From an uncultured Pseudomonadales bacterium (GTDB taxonomy: Bacteria; Pseudomonadota; Gammaproteobacteria; Pseudomonadales; Azotimanducaceae): DNA of 64,000 nucleotides. The translations under genes were made by a program, and so were the position numbers. The notes beneath the pieces were generated by a model, which saw only the letters and a list, made by a program, of their open reading frames with translations, searched no databases and was not told where the DNA came from. Below are positions 37,654 through 47,440 of this stretch, piece by piece (position 1 is the stretch's first letter; each line of letters begins with the position of its first letter). The DNA is taken from positions 1,984,001-2,048,000 of the forward strand of contig OY282460.1 in NCBI GenBank assembly GCA_958296295.1, read 5' to 3'.

Positions 37654-37750
37654 CTAAAGCATGTGCGCGCGCTGAAGCACGTGTCCAAGGTTCGTTGCGT
37701 TCGCGTTGGCGCCAAGACTCTGCGCCGTTTGTGCGGCGCGGAGTCCTAGC
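37654..37750. repeat. Composite dispersed repeat: family B motif followed by family A palindrome
   Basis: GTGCTAAAGCATGTGC and the nearby GAAGCACGTGTCCAAGG repeat a motif found twice near 62.3-62.4 kb (GTGCTAAAGCACGTGTCC). At 37713-37750 the family A palindrome follows: GACTCTGCGCCG, loop, CGGCGCGGAGTC, a perfect inverted repeat except at two positions. The element fills most of the pepN-pyrD gap 37551-37766; no gene is visible there. Confidence 0.6.
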
Positions 37751-37766
37751 GGCCGGCCGCGCGAGG

Positions 37767-38783
37767 GTGGACGCCTACCGCCTGCTGCGGCCGCTGCTGT
37801 TCGCGCTTCCCCCGGAAGTCGCGCACGCGCTTGCCTTGGCGGTGCTGAAACGTCCCGGTCTCTTACCGGCGCCGCCGGCGGGCGAAAGCGCGCCGGTGGA
37901 ATTGCGCGGTGTGGTCTTTCCGAATCGTCTCGGGGTCGCGGCCGGTCTCGACAAGGACGCGGTGGCGGTGGCCGGGCTCGCGAAAATCGGCTTCGGCTTC
38001 GTCGAGGTCGGGACGGTGACCCCACGCCCGCAGAGCGGAAATCCCCAACCGCGCCTGTTCCGCCTGCCGGCGGACGGCGCCCTCGTGAACAGAATCGGCT
38101 TCAAAGGCGTCGGTGCGCACGCTGTCGCGGCCAATCTCGCGCGCCACATCGGCCGGCGGACGCCGGCGGCGGTGCCGATAGGGGTCAATATCGGCATGAA
38201 TCGCGACACCCCGGCCGCGGCCGCGGCCGGCGACTACCGCCAGTGTCTGGAGGCGGTGTACGACGTGGCTGATTTCGTGGTGGTGAACGTCTCCTCGCCG
38301 AACACGCCGGGACTGGCGGAACTGCAAGCGGCGAAGCCGCTACGGGCGCTGGTCGGCGAATTGACCGCCGCCGGCGCCCGCTTGGCCGCGGCGCGCGGGA
38401 AGAGCAGGCCGCTGTTGGTGAAACTGTCGCCGGACTTGCCGCCGGCGAGGATGGAAAGCGTGGCCGCCGCGGCGCTCGAAGCCTCGGCGGACGGCTTCGT
38501 CGCCGTCAACACCACCACGTCTCGGCCGCGCTCGTTGCGGTCGCCGCGCAGAGCACAGGCTGGCGGCCTCTCCGGGCGCCCGCTTTTCGCCTTGGCGCTG
38601 GACCGCGTGCGGCGTCTGCGCGAGTTCGTGGGCGTTGACCCGTTGCTGATCGGCGTCGGCGGCGTCTCGGACGAGGCGGATTTCCGCGCCCTGCGCGACG
38701 CCGGAGCGGACTTGGTGCAGATTTACACGGCGCTCGTGTATCGCGGGCCCAACCTCGTGCGGCGCTTGGCGCGCGCCCATTAG
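37767..38783 (+). CDS. pyrD: Dihydroorotate dehydrogenase (quinone), class 2
   Basis: A 338-aa FMN enzyme of pyrimidine synthesis, oxidising dihydroorotate to orotate with quinone at the inner membrane. The N-terminal amphipathic segment 'YRLLRPLLFALPPEVAHALA' is the membrane-docking region. 'GLAAGLDKDA'-like (GVAAGLDKDAVAV), 'VEVGTVTPRPQSGNPQPRLF', 'NRIGF' and 'VVVNVSSPNTPGL' with the catalytic serine are clear. 'IGVGGVSDEADF' binds FMN phosphate. It starts at GTG 37767, and the stop codon lies in a perfect hairpin. Confidence 0.94.
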   Translation: MDAYRLLRPLLFALPPEVAHALALAVLKRPGLLPAPPAGESAPVELRGVVFPNRLGVAAGLDKDAVAVAGLAKIGFGFVEVGTVTPRPQSGNPQPRLFRLPADGALVNRIGFKGVGAHAVAANLARHIGRRTPAAVPIGVNIGMNRDTPAAAAAGDYRQCLEAVYDVADFVVVNVSSPNTPGLAELQAAKPLRALVGELTAAGARLAAARGKSRPLLVKLSPDLPPARMESVAAAALEASADGFVAVNTTTSRPRSLRSPRRAQAGGLSGRPLFALALDRVRRLREFVGVDPLLIGVGGVSDEADFRALRDAGADLVQIYTALVYRGPNLVRRLARAH

Positions 38784-38790
38784 GGCGCGC
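38771..38790. repeat. Perfect hairpin around pyrD stop codon (family C, copy 2)
   Basis: GCGCGCCC-ATTA-GGGCGCGC, an 8-bp stem with a 4-base loop, contains the pyrD stop codon. A further GGCGCGCC palindrome follows at once. The same stem with a 3-base loop is found at the bamD stop codon. Confidence 0.6.
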
Positions 38791-38816
38791 CTAGGGCGCG
38801 CCGCCGGGCCGTCTTC

Positions 38817-39731
38817 TCACGGCGTGGGGTCCACGCCCTCCTTCTCCGGCAGCGCCAGGTCCTGCTTGGTGATGCCCATGGCGAGGAGCGCATTGGCGGC
38901 GACGTAGATCGACGAGTAGGTGCCCACCACCACGCCGATGCTGAGCGCCGTGGCGAACCCGGCCACCTGCTCGCCGCCGGCCAACAGCAGGGCGCCGAGC
39001 ACGAGCAGCGTCGTCAGCGAAGTCACCAGAGTGCGGCCGATGGTCTGGTTCAACGAGCGGTTGACGATCTCGACAGGCGTGCCGCGGCGCATGGCGCGGA
39101 AGTTCTCGCGGATGCGGTCCGACACCACGATGGTGTCGTTCAGCGAGTAGCCGATCACCGCCAGCAGCGCGGCCAGCTCCGGCAGGTTGAACGTCCAGCC
39201 GCAAACCGAGAAGGCCCCAACCACGATCACCACGTCGTGTACGAGCGCGGTCACGGCGCCCACGGAGAACTTGCCGGTGAAACGCCACATGATGTAGAAC
39301 ATCACCACGCCCAGCGCCACGAGCAGGGCGAGGCCGCCGTTCTCCGTGAGCTCCTCGCCCACCGACGGGCCGACGAAGTCGTTGCGGCGCAGCGACACGC
39401 CGTCGAACGCTTGCGCCAGAGCCGCGGCCACGCGGTTGCCGAGGTCGGACTGGTCCACGCCTTCCACCGGCGGCATGCGCACCAGGATGTCCGTCTGCGC
39501 GCCGTAGCTCTGCACCACCGCGCTGTCGAAGCCGGCATCCGCCAGCACCGCGCGCACGCGCGCTATCTCCACTGCCGCCGGAAACCCCAACTCCACCTCC
39601 ACGCCGCCGGTGAAGTCGAGCCCCCGCTGCAACCCGACGAAGGCCACCGAGCCGATGGACACCAGCACCAGGACAGTCGAGACGACGGTGGCGATGTGCC
39701 GTCGGCCCATGAAGTCCAACGCGAACGTCAT
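38817..39731 (-). CDS. secF: Protein translocase subunit SecF
   Basis: A 304-aa RND-type membrane protein. Helix 1 is followed by 'GLQRGLDFTGGVEVELGF', the SecF signature, and helices 2-6 cluster in the C-terminal half, with 'VIGYSLNDTIVVSDRIREN' containing the proton-path aspartate and arginine. SecDF uses the proton motive force to pull exported proteins through SecYEG. Its ATG overlaps the secD stop by four bases (ATGA), so translation is probably coupled. Confidence 0.95.
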   Translation of the reverse strand: MTFALDFMGRRHIATVVSTVLVLVSIGSVAFVGLQRGLDFTGGVEVELGFPAAVEIARVRAVLADAGFDSAVVQSYGAQTDILVRMPPVEGVDQSDLGNRVAAALAQAFDGVSLRRNDFVGPSVGEELTENGGLALLVALGVVMFYIMWRFTGKFSVGAVTALVHDVVIVVGAFSVCGWTFNLPELAALLAVIGYSLNDTIVVSDRIRENFRAMRRGTPVEIVNRSLNQTIGRTLVTSLTTLLVLGALLLAGGEQVAGFATALSIGVVVGTYSSIYVAANALLAMGITKQDLALPEKEGVDPTP

Positions 39732-41644
39732 ATCCGCACCTTGGTGAGCCGCCGCCGGCCATAGACGAGATGCACCAGCACCCGCGAGCCGAAGATTGCG
39801 GTGAACATGGAGGTGACGATGCCGATGGAGAGGGTCACGGCGAAACCGGCCACCGGCCCGCTGCCGACGGCGAACAGGATCAGCGCGACGAACAGCGTCG
39901 TCACATTGGCGTCCAAAATCGTCAGGAAGGCTCGGTCGTAGCCGGCTTGGATGGCCCGCGCCGGGGCGTTCGTTTTCAACTCCTCGCGGATGCGCGAGAA
40001 GATGAGCACGTTGGCGTCCACCGCCATGCCCACGGTGAGCACGATGCCGGCGATGCCGGGCAGCGTCAGCGTGGCGCCAAGCAGCGACATCACCGCGAGA
40101 AGAACCACGAGGTTGAGCGTCAGCGCCAGGTCCGCGATGAGGCCGAACACCTTGTAGTAGGCCGCCATGAAAACCAGCACCAGCGCGAAACCCGCGGTCA
40201 CCGCCAACATGCCGCGCTCGATGTTCTCCTCGCCAAGCGACGCGCCGACGGTCCGCTCCTCGACGATGTACATGGGTGCCGCCAACGCGCCGGCCCGCAA
40301 CAGGAACGCGAGCTCCTGCGCCTCGCGCACGGTCAAGCCGGAAATCTGAAAGTTGTAGCCGAGCGCGTCGCGGATGGTCGCCAAGCTGATCACGCGCTTC
40401 TCGGCGCGGCTGCCGTGGCGTTCCACGCGCTCGCCGTCCACCTCGTCCACGGTGACGATGGGCTTGTGTTCGATGAAGATCACCGCCATGCCTCGGCCGA
40501 TGTTCGGCGCGGTGGCGTCGTGGAACATCTCGCCGCCTTGGCTGTCCAGGCGGATGTTCACCACCGGCAGCCCGGTCTCCTGGTCGCGCCCCTGGGCGGC
40601 GTGAACTACCCGATCGCCGGTGAGGATCACCCGCTTGTTGAGCTGCACGACGCGCCCCTCGTAGTCCCAGGCTTCAAGCTCCGAGGGACGGTTGTCGGCC
40701 GCGGCTTCAAGGCGGAACTCCAAGTTGGCGAACTTGTCCAGCTTGCGCTTCGCCTCGGCGCTGTCTTGAACGCCCGGCAAGTCGATGACGATGCGCGAAC
40801 CGCCGAGTTTCTGCACCAGCGGTTCGGCGACGCCCAGCTCGTTGATGCGGTTGCGCAGGCCGGTGAGGTTCTGCTCGATGGCGTTGGCCTCGATCTCGCG
40901 TTTTTTCACGTCCTGCACCGTGATGGCGAGACCGGGGCGTCCGCCTACCAGCGCCTCGGCGACGACGTAGTCGGGCAAGCGGAAATCCTCGTCCAGAACG
41001 TCGATGGCTCGATCGCGCAATTCCGCGGTGGCGAAACCCAGCCGGATGGTGTCGCCTTGAACGGGCTCGGCGCCCCGGCGGTAGCGCACCCGCTCGGCGC
41101 GCAGCCGATCGCGCGCCTTTTCGGCTTCGTCTCCCAGACGTTTCGCCAGCGCCTCTTCCATGTCCACCTGCAGCACGAAATGGGCGCCGCCTTTCAGGTC
41201 CAGACCCAAGGTCATCGGCACGCCGCCGATTCCCTCGAGCCACGCCGGCGTGGTGGAAGCGAGGTTCAGGGCGACCACGAACTGGCGTTCGCGACCGGCG
41301 GGGTTCAGGTGCTCTTGCAGCAGCGCGCTGCCGCGCAACTGGTCGTCGCTGCCGCCGACCCGCAACAGGCCGCCGCCCGCCGCCATCGTCTCGCTGCCCT
41401 TGACGGCGATGCCGGCGTTCGCCAACACCGCGGCCAACTCCGCCAGCAACGCGGCATCGACCGGCCGTTCGCTGTTGTCCACCGTCACCTGCAACGCGAA
41501 ATCCGGGGGGAACAGGTTCGGCGCGGCGTAAATCCCGCCAAGCGCGGCCACCAACGCCAACACGACGTAACGCCACGCGCCGATGCGGGTGGGCGGCGCG
41601 GCGCGAGAGGGCGCGTTGCCCGGCGCGCCCGGGCCGCGTGCCAT
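39728..41644 (-). CDS. secD: Protein translocase subunit SecD
   Basis: A 638-aa six-helix RND protein with a large periplasmic domain after helix 1. 'LGLDLKGGAHFVLQVDMEEAL' (the D/G-rich SecD signature, quoted in part), 'GLRNRINELGVAEP', 'TVGASLGEENIERG' and 'GIAGIVLTVGMAVDANVLIF' with the essential aspartate are intact. It lies between yajC and secF in the standard queA-tgt-yajC-secD-secF order. A 20-residue Ala/Pro-rich N-terminal extension precedes helix 1. Confidence 0.95.
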   Translation of the reverse strand: MARGPGAPGNAPSRAAPPTRIGAWRYVVLALVAALGGIYAAPNLFPPDFALQVTVDNSERPVDAALLAELAAVLANAGIAVKGSETMAAGGGLLRVGGSDDQLRGSALLQEHLNPAGRERQFVVALNLASTTPAWLEGIGGVPMTLGLDLKGGAHFVLQVDMEEALAKRLGDEAEKARDRLRAERVRYRRGAEPVQGDTIRLGFATAELRDRAIDVLDEDFRLPDYVVAEALVGGRPGLAITVQDVKKREIEANAIEQNLTGLRNRINELGVAEPLVQKLGGSRIVIDLPGVQDSAEAKRKLDKFANLEFRLEAAADNRPSELEAWDYEGRVVQLNKRVILTGDRVVHAAQGRDQETGLPVVNIRLDSQGGEMFHDATAPNIGRGMAVIFIEHKPIVTVDEVDGERVERHGSRAEKRVISLATIRDALGYNFQISGLTVREAQELAFLLRAGALAAPMYIVEERTVGASLGEENIERGMLAVTAGFALVLVFMAAYYKVFGLIADLALTLNLVVLLAVMSLLGATLTLPGIAGIVLTVGMAVDANVLIFSRIREELKTNAPARAIQAGYDRAFLTILDANVTTLFVALILFAVGSGPVAGFAVTLSIGIVTSMFTAIFGSRVLVHLVYGRRRLTKVRI

Positions 41645-41675
41645 GCGCGGAGTCCCTAGTGTTCCGGTTGCGGGA

Positions 41676-43137
<1,462 letters not shown>

Positions 43138-44142
43138 TCAACCCCCGTGGCCGGCGCGTTCGCAGAACATGGCGTCGCCGTAGCTGAAGAACCGATAGCG
43201 GCTCGCCACCGCGGCGGCGTAGGCCTCGCGCACCCGGTTGACGCCGGCGAAGGCGGACACCAGCATGAGCAACGTGGACTTGGGCAGGTGGAAGTTCGTC
43301 ACCAGCGCGTCCACGGCGCGGAAACGGTAGCCGGGAGTGATGAACAGGCGTGTTTCGCCTTCGTCCACGCCGGTGGCCGCGGCGGTCTCCAAGGCGCGCA
43401 CCACCGTTGTGCCCACCGCTACCACCCGCCCGCGGCACGCCGCCAACGCTTCCCGTGTGGCCGCCGGAATCGCAAAACGTTCGGCGTGCATGCGGTGCCG
43501 GCTGACGTCGTCATCGCGCAGCGGCTGGAACGTGCCGGCGCCCACGTGCAGCGTGAGGCGCGCGATGGCGACGCCCTTGGCGCGAACCCGCTCCAGCAGC
43601 CCGGCGTCGAAGTGCAACCCGGCGGTGGGCGCGGCCACCGCGCCGGGATTCGTGGCGTAGACGGTCTGGTAGCGCTCTTCGTCGTCCGCGTCCGCGGCGC
43701 GGTCGATGTACGGCGGCAGCGGCATTCGCCCGTGGCCGGCCAGCACTTCGTCGATCGGCGCGTCGAACTCCAGCAGGTGGAACTCGCCGCGCCGGGCGAC
43801 CACGTCCACGTGCACGCCGGCCACGCGCAAGTGCCGGCCGGGCCGCAGCGGCTTGCTGGTGCGGGCTTGGCAGAGCGCTCGCCGTTCGTCCAGCACGCGC
43901 TCCAGCAGAAGTTCCGCCTTGCCCCCCGAGTCCTTGCGGGCGGTGAGCCGCGCCTTGATGACGCGGGTGTCGTTCACCACGAGCAGATCCCCGGCCACGA
44001 GCAGATCGGCGATGGCGTCGAACCGGCGATGCGTGATCGCGTCGCCGTCCAGCACCAGCAGGCGGCTTTCCGCACGCGCCCCGGCGGGCCGCTGGGCGAT
44101 CAATTCCGGCGGCAGCGCGAAGTCGAAGTCGCAGGCGCGCAA
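43138..44142 (-). CDS. queA: S-adenosylmethionine:tRNA ribosyltransferase-isomerase QueA
   Basis: A 334-aa enzyme making epoxyqueuosine from preQ1-tRNA. 'FALPPELIAQRPA', 'GDLLVVNDTRVIKARL', 'MPLPPYIDR', 'GAVAAPTAGLHFD', 'LTLHVGAGTFQP' and 'NFHLPKSTLLMLVSAF' match along the whole family. There is no ATG in the right place. The best start is TTG at 44142, giving (L/M)RACDFDFALP against E. coli MRVTDFSFELP. It begins the queA-tgt-yajC-secD-secF operon. A truncated copy of its middle lies at 47271-47430. Confidence 0.93.
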   Translation of the reverse strand: MRACDFDFALPPELIAQRPAGARAESRLLVLDGDAITHRRFDAIADLLVAGDLLVVNDTRVIKARLTARKDSGGKAELLLERVLDERRALCQARTSKPLRPGRHLRVAGVHVDVVARRGEFHLLEFDAPIDEVLAGHGRMPLPPYIDRAADADDEERYQTVYATNPGAVAAPTAGLHFDAGLLERVRAKGVAIARLTLHVGAGTFQPLRDDDVSRHRMHAERFAIPAATREALAACRGRVVAVGTTVVRALETAAATGVDEGETRLFITPGYRFRAVDALVTNFHLPKSTLLMLVSAFAGVNRVREAYAAAVASRYRFFSYGDAMFCERAGHGG

Positions 44143-44163
44143 TCGAAGGACCGAATAGCGTCG

Positions 44164-44192
44164 GCTAGGAGTCTGCGCCGCAGGAGACGGCA
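44164..44192. repeat. Dispersed palindrome-like repeat, family A, copy 4
   Basis: CTAGGAGTCTGCGCCGC, then AGGAGACGGC, matches the family A consensus just upstream of queA. The remaining gap to the LRR gene (to 44366) shows no gene, but from 44271 it begins the long duplicated block shared with 47441 onward. Confidence 0.55.
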
Positions 44193-44270
44193 AGCGGGAC
44201 GGGTTCGTGTGGCCGGGTGGGGGGCGGCAAGGCCTCGCCCGGCGCTGGCCGCGGCAGGTTCCCGAATCGG

Positions 44271-46968
44271 CGGTGGATGTTGCGGTACATGTCGTCGCCC
44301 GGTTGATTCGTTGCCATTCCCTCGCGCGACCCGTCCTGGGGCCCCAGTGCGCAGGCCCGCTCGCGGCTACGGCCTCGTGCTGGTCGAGAGGTTGGTCAGA
44401 TGACCACCCGGGCTGCGCAGCAAGCTCATCACCGACACCGGGACGTCGGACGCCACCGTCAGCCGCCACTTGCCGACGCCGTCGCCTAGTCCGCCCTCGA
44501 ACTCCGCGCCGCCGGCCTCGAGATCGGCCGCTGTCCATGTCCGCGCCTCACCCGCCGGAACCGTCAGCCGCACCTCGCCGCCCGGCGTCCCCGCGTCGTC
44601 GACCCCGGTCACCGTCACCGTCGCCGCGGCGTCGCCATCGTTAATCACGCGCAGCAGGCTCGCCTGCCGCCGATTGCTTCCGGGGTTGAAGATGGGAACC
44701 CGCGCCGTTTGCGCCGCGACGCCGGGTGGCGCCAAGTCGTGCATGCTCGTCAGGAAACCGTCCGCGGTGCGGACATAGGACGTCACCGCGATATCCAGCT
44801 CGGACGTCAACTCCAGCCGCCAGTCGCCGTGCGCCGGCGGGCCCACGCCGGTCGGCAGCCCCTTCTCGGCGTTGCCCCGCTCCAAGTCGCCGGAGTTGAG
44901 GTGAACCGTTTGCCCCGCCTTGAGCGCCAGCGTCACCGGGCCGAACCGCGCACCGCTGTCGTCCACCGCCACAACCGCCACTTCTCCGGCCCGCCATCTG
45001 CGGTTGAGCACGCGCACGAAGCCCTCCCGTTTGGAAGCGCTGTTCGCCGCCGGGAACAGCGGCATCCGCCACGCGCCGTCCGCGCTGGCGGCCGGCGCGG
45101 TGGAGAGGTTCGTCACATGGCCGCTGGGGCTCGTCAGCAGATTGACCGCCTCCCCCGGCCACAACATGTCGACCGTCAGTCGCCACTTGCCGGCTCCGTC
45201 TCCGAGTCCGCTCGCCTCCAGCGCCGCGGCGGACACCGGCAAGGCGCCGCCGGCCGGCACCGCCGTTGAGACGATGCCGTAGTTGAGGCTACGGCCGCGG
45301 TGGCCCCAGTCGTCCACTCCCCAAACACTCACAGGTTCGTCCCGGCCGCCTGGATTCATCAACCGAAGCGAACTCCGTTGCGCCCTGTTGCTGCCGGGGT
45401 TGAAGATTGCCGCCCGCAACCGCGACGCTTCGCTTAACACGTCTAGGTCCGCTTCCCTCGGCAGCATATCGTGCAAGCTCGTCAGGAAGCCGTCCTGCGT
45501 GCGCATGTAGGACAACACTTCGATGTCGAGCGTGGACGAGAGCGTCAAGCGCCAAGAACCTGTCGTCGCGCCAACGCCCCCGGTCAACCGCTTCGCCGCG
45601 TTGCCCGCCTCCAAGTCGTCCGAGTTGAAGTGCGCAGCCTTGCCGGCGCCAATCACCAGCCGCGCCGGGCCGAAGCGGGTGCCGGCGTCGTCTACCGCGT
45701 CGATGAGCACGATGCCGCCGGCGTCCGAACGGTTCAGCACGCGAACAAACCCTTGGTGCCCGGACGGATCCGCCGCTGACGGGAAAAGTGGCACTGGCCA
45801 ACCCGCCACCACTGCCGTGCCCGCCGTGCGCAGCATCGGCACATGGCGCTCGATGGCCTCGGTGGAGAGTGGATTGCCGCGCAGCCCGACTACGCTGAAG
45901 CCGCCAGAGACAAGCGGTGCCATGTTCGATATTCGATTGCCCCCCAAGGCGAGCCGCGTGAGGTTCGTCCCGATGCCGCTCAACACCGAAACGTCCGAGA
46001 TCGAGTTGTTTTTCAGGTTGAGGAATCTCAGGGATTGGAGCGATCCGAGCGAGACGTTCGAGATGGAATTGTTGTTCAGGTAGAGGCATCTCAGGGATGG
46101 GAGCGAGTCGAGCGAGACGTCCGAGATGGAGTTGTTGTTCAGATGGAGGCATCTCAGGGATTGGAGCGATCCGAGCGCCGAGACGTCCGAGATGAAGTTG
46201 GCGTCTAAATTGAGCCATGTCAGGTTAACCGCGTGTTCGAGCCCGGCCAAGTCGGAAATGCCAACATCAACCGCAGCAAGCCCGATCAGGGTTGCGACGT
46301 GCAACTGCGTGATGTCCGTCCCGGGTGTCAAGCCTAAACGGCGTTCCAACGCCTCGCGCAGGCCGCTGTCGTTGATCGCCACGACTGCGGACGGTTCGGC
46401 CGCCAGTCGTGTCGTCGCGACGTTCGATGGCGGCCCGGCACCGTCGGCGCTGGCGGCGCGAATCTGGAAGTAGTAACGGTCGCCGTTCGTCAGGCTCGAC
46501 ACCGTGTGCTTGCTGGTCGTGCGCCCACTGCCCGCGATGGCTGTCCACGCGGGTGCGGACGGGCTCGACAGCTCCGCCTCGCTGGTGGCGTAGCGCACCG
46601 AGTAGCTCGTGATGGCGTCGTCCGACGGGCCAGTCCAGGAGAGTATCGCTTCGGCGTCGCTAGGCACCGCCGCGAGGCCTTTCGGCGCGGAAGGTTGCGC
46701 GTCGGCGACGAACGAGAATGTGCCGCCGAGGACTGCGGCTAGCAAGGCCGAGGTTAGCCTTGGCCGGTTCGCGTCCAAGAGACCTTCCAACGTGTCCATC
46801 TGGCCTCGTGTGCTTGCAGATGCGGCGTAACTTATCATGGCTCTCTGCGCCGACATTCACCATGTCCGGGCGTCTAACTCTAAGAAGGCTTTGGGTCAGC
46901 GACCACCCGCGGCAGAGGCGTCAGAGCACAGGATTGGTGCCGGCCGCGGCTTGGCCAAGCGCTTCCGC
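44271..46968. repeat. Left copy of a large duplicated block (LRR gene plus flanks)
   Basis: From CGGTGGATGTTGCGGTAC at 44271 to the start of the GIN-domain relic at 46969, this block is nearly identical to 47441-51600, apart from the leucine-rich-repeat part and a central portion of the C-terminal region. The flanks outside the coding sequence differ only at a few bases, implying recent duplication or ongoing gene conversion. Confidence 0.85.
44367..46799 (-). CDS. Secreted LRR/FN3 surface protein, short-array paralogue (810 aa)
   Basis: A predicted signal peptide ends 'GTFSFVADA' before QPSAP. A fibronectin-III-like domain follows (about residues 40-135: 'APKGLAAVPSDAEAILSW', 'YYFQIRAASADGAGPPSNV'). 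Next come about five 22-residue LRRs of the type 'SISDVSxLxSLxSLRxLxL'. The C-terminal ~480 residues contain four diverged repeats of about 110-130 aa, alternating two forms: 'EGFVRVLNR...VDDSGARFGP...DGFLTSMHD' and 'IFNPGSNRRQ...GVDDAG...LRSPGGHLTNLST'. A surface-exposed binding role is inferred. ATG 46799 is chosen for the signal peptide; the frame extends to 46856. It is a paralogue of 47537-51430. Confidence 0.82.
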   Translation of the reverse strand: MDTLEGLLDANRPRLTSALLAAVLGGTFSFVADAQPSAPKGLAAVPSDAEAILSWTGPSDDAITSYSVRYATSEAELSSPSAPAWTAIAGSGRTTSKHTVSSLTNGDRYYFQIRAASADGAGPPSNVATTRLAAEPSAVVAINDSGLREALERRLGLTPGTDITQLHVATLIGLAAVDVGISDLAGLEHAVNLTWLNLDANFISDVSALGSLQSLRCLHLNNNSISDVSLDSLPSLRCLYLNNNSISNVSLGSLQSLRFLNLKNNSISDVSVLSGIGTNLTRLALGGNRISNMAPLVSGGFSVVGLRGNPLSTEAIERHVPMLRTAGTAVVAGWPVPLFPSAADPSGHQGFVRVLNRSDAGGIVLIDAVDDAGTRFGPARLVIGAGKAAHFNSDDLEAGNAAKRLTGGVGATTGSWRLTLSSTLDIEVLSYMRTQDGFLTSLHDMLPREADLDVLSEASRLRAAIFNPGSNRAQRSSLRLMNPGGRDEPVSVWGVDDWGHRGRSLNYGIVSTAVPAGGALPVSAAALEASGLGDGAGKWRLTVDMLWPGEAVNLLTSPSGHVTNLSTAPAASADGAWRMPLFPAANSASKREGFVRVLNRRWRAGEVAVVAVDDSGARFGPVTLALKAGQTVHLNSGDLERGNAEKGLPTGVGPPAHGDWRLELTSELDIAVTSYVRTADGFLTSMHDLAPPGVAAQTARVPIFNPGSNRRQASLLRVINDGDAAATVTVTGVDDAGTPGGEVRLTVPAGEARTWTAADLEAGGAEFEGGLGDGVGKWRLTVASDVPVSVMSLLRSPGGHLTNLSTSTRP

Positions 46969-47270
46969 GCTAGGGTTTCAGAATCGCCGTTCAACCGTTC
47001 AACCGCGTTACGCCACAGGTGTCTTGCACGGAGGCGTCCAACTCGGGCTCGTCGCGATAGCTGACGCCGCCGGCGCCGGTGACGCGGGCGCGCAGGTGCC
47101 GCTCCGGCCACACCAACGCCTTGGCGCTGCCGGTCACTTGCACGATGGCAGCGGGGGTGAGTTCGCTGCCGCGGAACAAACCGGTGCCGCTGATTTGTTG
47201 CGCGAGGTCGTAGGTTGCGCCGGCAACGCTGAAATTGCCGGAGTTCGTGATGGTCGCGGCGACCTTGCTT
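46969..47270 (-). pseudogene. Truncated GIN-domain (DUF2807) gene fragment
   Basis: On the minus strand this encodes about 95 residues, 'SKVAATITNSGNFSVAGATYDL...ALVWPERHLRARVTGAG...ELDASVQ', matching the C-terminal third of the intact lipoprotein at 53663-54478. It lacks the signal peptide and N-terminal part. It ends abruptly at 47270, where queA-derived sequence begins, and runs at its other end into the LRR gene's upstream flank. Confidence 0.85.
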
Positions 47271-47430
47271 GGTCTGGTAGCGCTCTTCGTCGTCCGAGTC
47301 TGGGACGCGGTCGATGTACGGCGGCAGCGGCATTCGCCCGTAGCGGGCCAGCACCTCGTCGTTCGGCGCGTCGAACTCCAGCAAGTGGAACTCGCCGCGC
47401 CGGGCGACCACGTCCACGCGCACGCCGGCC
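47271..47430 (-). pseudogene. Truncated internal queA fragment
   Basis: This 160-bp piece is nearly identical to bases 43663-43826 inside queA, coding for the region of 'VDVVARRGEFHLLEFDAP...MPLPPYIDR'. It has no start or end of its own and is joined at 47270/47271 to the GIN-domain relic. This is the expected novel joint of a tandem duplication with breakpoints inside queA and the GIN gene. Confidence 0.88.
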
Positions 47431-47440
47431 GATCCATCGC

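Noticed and set aside
39770..41659. 629-codon plus-strand frame opposite secD
   Set aside because: It is low-complexity and His/Gln/Arg-rich. secD is unmistakable on the other strand.
46857..46968. Possible insertion-sequence ends in the duplicated LRR upstream flank
   Set aside because: No terminal inverted repeats, target-site duplications or transposase fragments were found. Simple tandem duplication explains the repeats.
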